Source: Monarcha castaneiventris obscurior
Taxonomy: Eukaryota; Chordata; Aves; Passeriformes; Monarchidae
DNA: 64,000 bases
Direction of reading: 5' to 3'
Assembly (NCBI GenBank): GCA_026261815.1
Contig: JAMPIT010000269.1
Coordinates: forward strand, 1,116,001 to 1,180,000
This document shows positions 56,920 through 64,000 of the stretch, piece by piece. How positions within the stretch are numbered: position 1 is the first letter of the stretch; the number at the start of each line of letters is the position of its first letter. The notes beneath the pieces are model-generated. The model searched no databases. It saw only the letters and a list, made by a program, of their open reading frames with translations, and was not told the DNA's origin. The translations under genes and the position numbers were made by a program.

Positions 56920-57640
56920 CCCACCGTTCAGTCTCTCCTGTGAACTCATGCTGGGAGATTAATTGCCACTATCGCCCCTAATCCATCACACTTCCCAAAG
57001 ATTGTTTTGACATCTAGTTAATTTTTGGCTGATGATTTATCAAATTCTTATTACCGTGCTCTGAAGGGGCTCATTTATTGTGTTGATTCATGGTAATGAT
57101 AAAGGGGAACCTTTTTGAATTTTAACTACATTCCCTCATGTTCTTCCCAGCACAGCTAAAGAGGAAAAAGGGAAAAATATAGCTGGGGACTTTTAATTCA
57201 GAAAGTAAAAGGGGAGGGGGGAAAAAACCCCTCTATCCTCCATTATTTGTTTGAGAGCCAAAAGTCCTAAAAGAGGTTAATATATATTAAGACATATTTT
57301 TAGAGTTCTGGTCTGGACTGTGTTTCAAGAGCATCCCCCCAAGGCTCTTTAAAACATTTATTGCCCTGTAATATTACCTAAATGTCTACTACCATTTTAT
57401 TCAAATAGAAGTTAATGCTAAATGATGTCAGTCATGTACCAGTGGAAATGTAAAACATGTCTCTCTGCCAGTCCATATGGCAATTCCAGCTTTTAAAAGT
57501 ACACAGAGAATTTTCTGCAACCCTTTATGTCATTCCCCCATCTTTGTTCCCACCTATTTTTAATTTGCTGCGCAGTTTTTAATAAGCCCAGATGGTAAAA
57601 GAAACACAGTAAATGGCCATTCTCTCTTTTCCTTCCCAGG
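56920..57640. promoter_or_regulatory. Strong candidate conserved noncoding element (longest)
   Basis: About 720 bp of complex AT-rich DNA with GAGATTAATTGCCACTATCG, CATCTAGTTAATTTTTGG, GATTCATGGTAATGATAAAG, GGTTAATATATATTAAGAC, CCATTTTATTCAAATAG and CCTATTTTTAATTTGC. There is no open frame of note and no interspersed repeat. It is the longest enhancer-like block in the window. Confidence 0.5.
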
Positions 57641-57719
57641 CAGCTCGGGGAGTTGGAGCCCTTACATGGAGGGGAAGGAACTTAGCAAGGGGTGGACTGG
57701 GACTTGTTCGTGGTTTGGG
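57641..57719. other. Short GC-rich spacer
   Basis: Junction between the AT-rich block and the 41-bp repeat. Nothing was recognised. Confidence 0.35.
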
Positions 57720-57845
57720 GAAGGAGCAGGAGCTACACGTGGATTTGTACCTGGGCTGGGGAAGGAGCAGGGGGTCTGTGTGGATTTGTACCTGGGCTGG
57801 GGAAGGAGCAGGGGGTCTGTGTGGATTTGTACCTGGTTTGGGGAA
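57720..57845. repeat. 41-bp minisatellite, three copies
   Basis: GAAGGAGCAG anchors at 57720, 57761 and 57802 show an exact 41-bp period. Each unit carries GTGGATTTGTACCTGG. A 32-37-bp duplication (CAGTTGGGGCCAATCCCACA-like) follows at about 58030-58092. Confidence 0.92.
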
Positions 57846-58199
57846 GGGAGATGCCCAGCTGTGGTAGTGGAACTGGTGGGCTGCTATGGGGTTCCTGCAG
57901 TTTAAGGCTGAGCACAGACACAGGTAGAGCCACTTGAGAGACCCTCCAAGGCCCCAAACTCGGTGTTCCCCTCAGCCATCCCCTCCCACACGGGGCTATC
58001 CTGTGACAAAGGATCAAGCCTGCCACAGGATGGGATACAGGGCTCAGTTGGGGCCAATCCCACAGGATACAAGGCTCACTTGGGGCCAGTCCCACGAGCT
58101 CCAACAACCGGAGCAAGGCTGAGATTTGCACCCCAGGGCCCTTACAGTGCTCTCAGCAGCACCTGTGTAAAGCAGGAGTAACCCTGTGCACCCAGGAGC
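57846..58199. other. Spacer with imperfect duplication
   Basis: GC-rich DNA. Around 58030-58092 a segment with ACAGGAT, AAGGCTCA and TTGGGGCCA is present twice in diverged form. No gene was recognised. Confidence 0.4.
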
Positions 58200-58520
58200 A
58201 GAACCAGCCCCGGCACCAGCAGTGCAGCGGTGCAGCGAGCCCGAGGCGGGCGCTCACGGGAGATTGTTCATTTACATCACGCCCTCTCCTTATCTTCTTA
58301 TTCTTCTTCTTCTCTCTCCTCCTCCTCCTCCTCCCCTCTCGCCCCTCCTTCCCTCGCCCTCTGCGCCTCTCGTTTCCCTGCCTCGCCGCGAGGTCACGGC
58401 GAGCGAGTGAAGGACGCGGGCAGCGGGGAGGGCGCGCATTAGCGGGGCTGTGCCCGCGCGGCTCCGCGCGCCCGCGGCTCATCCATCACGGCCTCCACCA
58501 CTCCATTAGGCCCCGCATGA
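58200..58520. promoter_or_regulatory. CpG island candidate with polypyrimidine tract
   Basis: CpG-dense at 58215-58260 and 58380-58500 (GGAGGGCGCGCATTAGCGGG, then GCGCGGCTCCGCGCGCCCGC). The two parts flank a C/T-rich tract at about 58284-58376. The island runs straight into the AT-rich block at 58480. No TATA box, exon or splice site was recognised. It could be the promoter of an unannotated transcript. Confidence 0.58.
58284..58376 (+). repeat. Polypyrimidine tract
   Basis: About 90 bp almost purely C/T (TTCTTCTTCTTCTCTCTCCT and CTCCTCCTCCTCC units). Confidence 0.88.
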
Positions 58521-58940
58521 AATATGCCCTGCTCCGGCTGCTGGGGCCATACATCTCCCGTCTAGACACCTTCCTGTTGTGTGAAGATCAATGCCACACG
58601 GTCATGCATCATGTGTCAGCCAGTAGCCCTCACTCTAATAATCGTGTCTATTCTCTAGTCTGCACTATAAATTATGGGCACTGGGAAAGTACTATATTAT
58701 TCAGCAACCTTGGGCACTAATGGATTATTGGTTTAATGGCTGATAATGTGAGCTCCTTTTTTGGCTGGATCCTACCTTTATTTATTTATCTTTTTTCTCG
58801 ATTATTATTCTGAGTGATGACTGATTTGGATTCTTATCCAGAGGCTTTCACCCTTGCAAAGCAATTATAATAATAAAGCCCTTTGACCGTGGGCCTGCTG
58901 TCCTGGCTCTCGCTTAATAGAGAGGCTTCTGCTGACACCA
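58480..58940. promoter_or_regulatory. Strong candidate conserved noncoding element at island edge
   Basis: Complex block with CTCATCCATCACGGCC, ACACGGTCATGCATCATG, CTCTAATAATCGTGTC, GCACTATAAATTATGGGC, GCACTAATGGATTATTGG, GGTTTAATGGCTGATAATG and GCAATTATAATAATAAAGCC. A 67-codon plus frame (58517-58720) crosses it and resembles nothing known. The CpG island beside it makes promoter-proximal function plausible. Confidence 0.5.
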
Positions 58941-59259
58941 AGTCAAATATCCATCCTCCCCTCCTGGCTTGTCTCAGCTACTGAGACCCCATCCCGGGAC
59001 AGAGCCTCAAGCAGGAGACTCCAAGTGAGGATCCTGGGATGTGAGCCCAGGCTGGGTGCTCAGGGCAGTCCCAGCCCTCCCTGTGCCCCACCAGCTCCTC
59101 GTGGGCACCGCCACAAACCGAGGTGGCTTCTCCCGGTTGTCCCAGTCCACCTTGCGCTGCTCCTGACCCTACCCCGCACCTCTGGGATGGCAGAGGGGGA
59201 CGAGGCCCACGAGGAGGAGGCAGATGGAGGGCTGGCAGTGGGACGCGAGCAGTCGCACG
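58941..59259. other. GC-rich spacer
   Basis: GC-rich single-copy DNA. Nothing was recognised. Confidence 0.38.
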
Positions 59260-59440
59260 GGCAGCATTAATTGCCTGTAACGAGTGTAACGACACCGCGT
59301 CGCTGAGCCGCGGCTCCCGCACGTGTCAGCTGCTAATTTGTTGCTGTTTGTTTGTACATGACAGTAATGTGTTTACCTCATTAGGGGATGTCAAAGTTCC
59401 CCAAATCTGGAGCTGGGAGATGGCGGATTCCCTGCGCTGA
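59260..59440. promoter_or_regulatory. Candidate conserved noncoding element
   Basis: Block with GCATTAATTGCCTGTAACG, CACGTGTCAGCTGC (adjacent E-boxes CACGTG and CAGCTG), GCTGTTTGTTTGTACATGAC and CCTCATTAGGGG. CpGs are retained near 59280-59320. Repeat-free. Confidence 0.45.
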
Positions 59441-59548
59441 CACGCGGAGGAAGCGGGAGGCAGGAGCGGGGTTTGGCGGCGGGATGGAGGATGAGGAGCG
59501 AGGAAGGCGTTAACCCTCGGAGCAGCCCCGGCAGCAGCCCCTGCCCTC

Positions 59549-59569
59549 GCTGCTGCTGCTGCTGCTGCT
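59549..59569. repeat. (GCT)7 microsatellite
   Basis: Seven GCT units in a GC-rich stretch. Confidence 0.88.
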
Positions 59570-59594
59570 CCCAAATCCAGAGCCCATGGATCAA

Positions 59595-59880
59595 ACCGCA
59601 GCAGTTAAACACCCTTGGATACCACAGCGAGGGCCGTGATGTAAAACCTGTGAAAGCTCTTAAAGCAAGGACATGAGGAAGAATGGGCATATAAAGAGAG
59701 GGGATTAGGGAGCAGCCGCGATCCATCACCGTCGGCTGCTCGAGCCGCAGCCAGGCCCTCGTGCAGCTCCTCATTGAGCGGTGTCTTCCCATTAATTATG
59801 ATTAAACTACCCTACAGTTAGTTGTTCCTTCATTTGTAAAATGCTCCTGTTTTCCACCCAGTTCTAATCTTGGCTGTAAT
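59595..59880. promoter_or_regulatory. Candidate conserved noncoding element
   Basis: Block with CAGCAGTTAAACACCC, GAAAGCTCTTAAAGC, GGGCATATAAAGAGAGG near 59686 (TATA-like ATATAAAG), CCGTCGGCTGCTCGAGCCGC and CCCATTAATTATGATTAAAC near 59789. The TATA-like word followed by CpG-rich sequence could be a core promoter. Confidence 0.42.
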
Positions 59881-60099
59881 TATCCTGACGGTGGAGGAGT
59901 CACTCCAAGAGCCTTTTCTCCTCTCCCTGATGCCTTTGAGTCCAACCAGGATTTGTAGCTCTGTCCTGGAGCTTCTGCCCAGAAAGGAGGTTCTGGGGGG
60001 CTTGGCCACATCCAGCACCCCTCGTTGGGGTGGGGGTGGTGTGGAGACCACCTGAGGCCCTGGATCTTGCTGACCTCGGCCTTTCCCTGTTCCATGGCA
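59881..60099. other. Spacer, no gene recognised
   Basis: Mixed DNA between two candidate elements. Nothing was recognised. Confidence 0.36.
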
Positions 60100-60260
60100 T
60101 TCATACCTGGTTAATTTACGGGATCACTCTGAGAATCAATTAGTTAAATTTGTGCAGATTATTCTGAAACTTATTATTATACCAGAGGCTGCTGCTGCCT
60201 ATGTTTTCTGCCAACGCATCACATTTCCCACCTTCCATGTGAATGAATTCCTAGGATACT
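60100..60260. promoter_or_regulatory. Candidate conserved noncoding element
   Basis: AT-rich block with CTGGTTAATTTACGGG, GAATCAATTAGTTAAATTTG and ACTTATTATTATACC. Dense homeodomain-type cores. Repeat-free. Confidence 0.42.
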
Positions 60261-62279
60261 GTCCAAACTGACAAGAGGAGCAGGAAATGCCTCCTGCGAG
60301 GGCCGGAGGAAGGTGTTAGGAAATTAAAGGAGCAATTTGAGAGCTGCAGCTTTTCTTTCACTGTACAAGAAAGCAATCCCCATGTCCCACTCCCACATCC
60401 TCTGCTCTCCAGGATAAGCCAGGCCGTGTTTTCTCAGCCCCTGCCGTGCCGGGAAAGCCCAGGGTGGCTGGTGGTGCCAGTGGCTGTGCCCTCCCCACAG
60501 CTGTGCCCCTGGAGCAGGCTGGAGGGAGGGACAGGAGCCAGAGGGGTAGGGGCAGGAGAAGGGTCTGCCTGAGCTGGGCCAGGGTCACTCGCAGCACACG
60601 CTGGGAATCCCTCAGCAGCTGGTATCTCCCACAGACAGAAGGAATATCTCAGGGAGCATCTCAGCAATCAGCTTGACGGGGGCAGCTGGTTCCACTTCCT
60701 TTGAGACACAGCTCCGGCACCGTTTGACTCCGCTGATCAGATAGGAGCTGCATTACAAGGCAATATTGTGGTTTCCCTTAATGTCCTGCCAAACTGCATT
60801 TATCTTCTCATTGCTTCCCCACCCTCCCTGAGAAAGCCTGCTCAGGTCACAGCATGGAGAGAAAGCCTTCCCTGGGAGGAGGAGGAGGATGGAGCCCTGG
60901 CGCGGAATCTGGGCTGATAAGCGTGTTTTATATTAGTCAGGAATGAGGCACAAGAACTTAATTAGATGTGCTCTGACTGCTTCGGTGTACGGAGGTCTCG
61001 ACCTACAAGTGAGAACACTTAGAAGGCTGAAGCAGTGGTTGTAAAATCCTGGAAGGCTTGTGACTACTATTTCCAAAAACATCAAAACTGCGGCTAAGAA
61101 GAGGCAGTGCTGTGAGTGTGTAAATCCAAGGAGCAGGCCAGTGTGATGGAGCTGGCTGAGGGCTGTGTCTGAGGGTTGGAACGGCACTTTAATTCCAGCT
61201 CTGCTGACAGAGGGGGCTCCAGGAGCTCCTGACTGGGAAGGAGGAGTAGCTGGGTAGTGCAACACAGCAGAAAACTCCTGGGCTCAGCCTGGGTGGTGAA
61301 AGGTGGCAGGAGGGCTCCCATCAGCTCGAGGGCTGGAGGAAGGATTGTGCTCCAGGCTTGGGAAAGGCAGCGCAGGGAGCAGCCCTGTGCAGGCGAAGGA
61401 CGTGGTGGGAAGAGCTGAGCCTGTCTCTCTCTCTTCAGACCGGCGAGGAATTGCAGCAATTTGTCTGTGAGCCTCAGCAGGGCTGTGCAGGGCTGCTCCA
61501 GTCACCCCGAATCAGCTCAGAGACAGCAGCAGCCCCCCCAGACCCCGCGTGGCACCAGCCAAAGCTCGGCAGTGCCAATGCCACTCAGCATATGGCCAGC
61601 AAGGGCACTTTGTCATTTCTGCCTGGCAGCACTGAAACCCTGAGCTGGCAGCTTCCATCTGCAGCCCAGGCCACGGAGAAAGGCTTCCCTCACGCAACCT
61701 CTGCGGGCACCACGGGGAAACAGGGACCCGTTTTCCCTAGAAATTGCTAAAAGCAGCTGGGCTGGGGTTTGATCGGGGCACGGAGCTGCAGCAGGTTCAG
61801 GATGCACTGGCAGCCCAAACGTTGTGGCCCTGGAGAGGTGGGCTCAGCTCCGAGGGGCTGCATGCGGCCGTGTGGGGTTTAATTAGGCAGAAAATCAGGT
61901 ACAGCACTCACAGCTGGGCTGTGGAGGGCACACAGAGCCACTCTACCTGCCAGCCACCTTCCTCAGGCTTCCTGGGAGCTGACAAGGGTTATTTTGGGGG
62001 TACACAGCATCCCAGGACAGGCGTGTGTGGAGAGGGGAGGGGAAAAAGCTGGAAAAGGAAATGTGTTGACATCTCCCAGCTCTCTTTAATCTGCTGCTCC
62101 ACAGAGCTCCTGAAATTACTTCTTGCCACAGTGATGGAGGGCTTGCAAGGCTTGGTGGGATCCTCCCTCCATCTTCACAAGGCCACAGTCAGAGAAGGAG
62201 AGAAAAGACAGGGGGAACCCCAAAATCCCCAATCCTGTTTTTCCATTCCCTTGATCCCAAGCCAAGGCCCTGCACCTGC
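60261..62279. other. Spacer with weak AT-rich patches
   Basis: Mostly GC-rich DNA. Patches near 60725-60815 (GGCAATATTGTGG) and 60910-60980 (GTTTTATATTAGTCAGG, ACTTAATTAGATG) may be weak elements. The 191-codon plus frame (61744-62319) and others lack domains. Confidence 0.38.
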
Positions 62280-62690
62280 AAGAAATCCTCAACTATCACA
62301 TTTCTCCTGCTCTGGATGATAACGAAGATAATTGTTTCATCCACTTTGTCAAGCTGAAATGAAAAGAGGGCAAAGCAAAATGATGCCATCATAAATCATC
62401 AGGCTGAGACAGCAAAAAAAGGACAAGATAGTGACTTCATTAAGGGTTATGTATTGTGTCATTAAGTTGGCAGGGGTCACCTTTCATGTCACGCAGCAGC
62501 CCCATGATGCATTGCTGGCTCCTCTTTCCAATAAAATTAAACGTAGATGTAAAACTGATTAGGCCGTGTTTGCCTGAGCCCAAGGCAGGGAACTGCGCCG
62601 GGAATAATTGATACAAGATCGCGGCTGATTTGTAATGGCAGCGATTTCTCTTCCTGGTCATTTCTCTGCTGACCTTGCCCATTAAAATAA
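62280..62690. promoter_or_regulatory. Strong candidate conserved noncoding element
   Basis: About 400 bp of complex DNA with GATAACGAAGATAATTG, GATGCCATCATAAATCATC, CTTCATTAAGGG, CCAATAAAATTAAACG, CTGATTAGGCCG, GGGAATAATTGATACAAG and GCGGCTGATTTGTAATGG. Retained CpGs, no repeat, no frame. Confidence 0.48.
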
Positions 62691-63164
62691 GCCCAGCTGC
62701 CTTGAAAAGAGAGACGCTCGTTCCACCCTTCCTCCCCCTGCCCGAGCCACTTGCCTGGAATTCATTTCCTCCCTCGCTTTCCTCGGGATTTCTCACTCCC
62801 ATCGCTGCCGGCCACAGGCTGCCCCAGCCTGGGGTGAGAGCAGGGACAGCCTGGGGTGAGAGCAGGGACAGCCCCTGGTGTTTCAGGTGTCGCTGGTGGC
62901 ACCCTGCCCGTGTGCCAGTGACGTCCCTGCTCCTGCTCTGCCTTCCTGACTGGTGGAGGATGGATCTTTACCTGTCCCAAAGCCTCTGCTCCCCTCCCTG
63001 TGCCCTGTGCTGGCAGGGGATGCTCTCCTGGGCCACAGAAGCTCCGAGGAGGGCACAGGTCCCTCAGGGGTAGGTGGTGGTGTGTGGAAGGACCTGTTGG
63101 GGCCATGGTGGACAGGGCAGTGCTGGCTGCTGGAGGCCTGGACCGTGGCTGTCCTGTGTCTCCT
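62691..63164. other. Spacer with 22-bp duplication
   Basis: GC-rich DNA. A 22-bp unit starting GCCTGGGGTGAGAGCAGGGA is repeated exactly at 62827 and 62849. A 203-codon minus frame (62762-63373) shows no domain. Confidence 0.5.
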
Positions 63165-63240
63165 TCTAGTGGAAGGTGGGATTGGGATTGGAACTGGATG
63201 ATCTCTAACCAAAACCATCCAAGGAGTCTCTGATTCCTGG
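63165..63240 (+). mobile_element. Probable CR1 LINE 3' fragment (degraded)
   Basis: CTTCTAGTGGAAGGTGGGAT, then GATTGGAACTGGATGATCTC and CCAAAACCATCC, follow the order of CR1 3' ends but with internal deletions, including loss of the CTTCCAACCC segment. Short and diverged, so less certain than the others. Plus strand. Confidence 0.6.
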
Positions 63241-64000
63241 CAGCTCCAAAGCACAGGTCAGTGGTGGCCCTGCTGTGCTGCCCACCCTGCTCCAGGAGGT
63301 GGAACTGGGCTGGGAGATGGAGAGAGGGGAGGGAGGTGGGAGCTGTGTAAATCCCTGCTGGAGGTTCCCACAAAGCACTGACTCCTCAGGCTGGGGGCAC
63401 TCCAGACACCCTTGTGCTGTGGAGCAGGAGCTCAGAAATGTGTCCAGAGCTGGCTCCATCCTCTTTGGTCCATGGCTGCCCTTGACGTGCCCTTCCCTTC
63501 TCCTGCAGCGTCTCCAGCAGCCTGAGGCCCACCTGCTCTGGCTCCACTGGGGTCTCTCTGGGTTTGATGCTGAGGAGCCTCAGCAGATTTACCTCCCAGC
63601 TGAGCTCAGCCCAGGGGTGAAAGTGGAGGCGGGCACAGGGATTTTAACTTGTGCTCGCACTGCCCCTCAGGGAGCTGGAAGGAGGAAAAATGCAACTCTC
63701 ACCCAAAACCCAGCTCCGGGTCTCGAGAAGTGCTCGATGTGGGTGGCTTCCAGAGCCATTATTTATCCACTTAGAGCTAAATATGTGTTTACTTGGGCTG
63801 ATGGAGTGGATCTCTTGCTTATATCAACTGTGCCTTGTCCTTGATGCCTTTTGGCCAAGATTTTCTTAAGTGGCCACTGGATTTGGGACACTCTGCTTAA
63901 GAGAGGCCCTGAAAGGGCCCAAGTATCTGAGCACAGTCACTGAGCTGCTGGGAAACTGAGTGGCTGCTAAGGTGCCTCGAGGTGGATGGTCCAGAGAGTG
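63241..64000. other. Spacer to window end, no gene recognised
   Basis: GC-rich, slightly AT-richer after 63750. A 189-codon plus frame (63275-63844) has no domain. No repeat was recognised. Confidence 0.4.

Noticed and set aside
58517..58720. 67-codon plus frame in the strongest conserved-looking block as a coding exon
   Set aside because: The protein resembles nothing I know, and the neighbouring sequence is rich in stops and homeodomain-type words. Noncoding conservation explains the block better.
1..64000. Search for CRISPR arrays, prophage, integrons or operons
   Set aside because: The tandem arrays have no spacer structure, frames are short and overlapping on both strands, and CR1 fragments mark the DNA as from a vertebrate genome.
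1..64000. Naming the nearby developmental gene
   Set aside because: No exon or diagnostic element could be matched from sequence alone, so any gene name would be a guess.

Overview
The window looks like nuclear DNA from a bird, more likely a songbird than a fowl, although a crocodilian or turtle cannot be excluded. The main evidence is a set of 5'-truncated CR1 LINE 3' ends carrying the typical tail (for example AAGGTCCCTTCCAACCC near 28096, and related tails near 34000, 43770, 44520 and 63200). Other signs are very low interspersed-repeat content, many short GC-rich minisatellites, and long AT-rich single-copy stretches. There are no bacterial-style operons, phage or plasmid genes, rRNA, recognisable tRNA, or CRISPR arrays.

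I recognise no protein-coding gene. The longest open frames (336, 265, 233, 232, 207, 203 and 202 codons) lie in GC-rich DNA or tandem repeats. They carry no domain I know, overlap frames on the other strand, and are best read as chance frames. The window is probably intergenic, or lies inside a very large intron.

The layout is a mosaic of two kinds of DNA. (1) GC-rich spacer of ordinary composition holds minisatellites: 1-310 (18/24-bp units), 5828-5950 (21 bp), 6950-7372 (57 bp), 29866-30425 (about 43 bp), 42219-42400 (11 bp), 49110-49310 (26 bp), 51573-51698 (CACATGTGACA-like), 51778-51876 and 57720-57845 (41 bp). It also holds microsatellites, chiefly GGAT and GGT. (2) About thirty-five AT-rich blocks of 100-720 bp are dense in homeodomain-like (TAATTA) and octamer-like (ATTTGCAT) words and nearly free of simple repeats, with the look of conserved noncoding elements. 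The strongest are 2490-2925, 4140-4555, 5175-5690, 10785-11010, 11780-12140, 13180-13460, 17820-18150, 36610-37280, 41050-41500, 46240-46610, 48130-48720, 49610-50200, 52660-53000, 56920-57640, 58480-58940 and 62280-62690. Two CpG-rich segments (28370-29060 and 58200-58520) are the best promoter candidates, and the second abuts one of the strongest AT-rich blocks.

Taken together this resembles the regulatory landscape of a developmental gene: many putative enhancers spaced every 1-4 kb, with no coding sequence. I cannot name the target gene from sequence alone. Conservation is judged by composition and pattern, not by alignment, so every such call is provisional.
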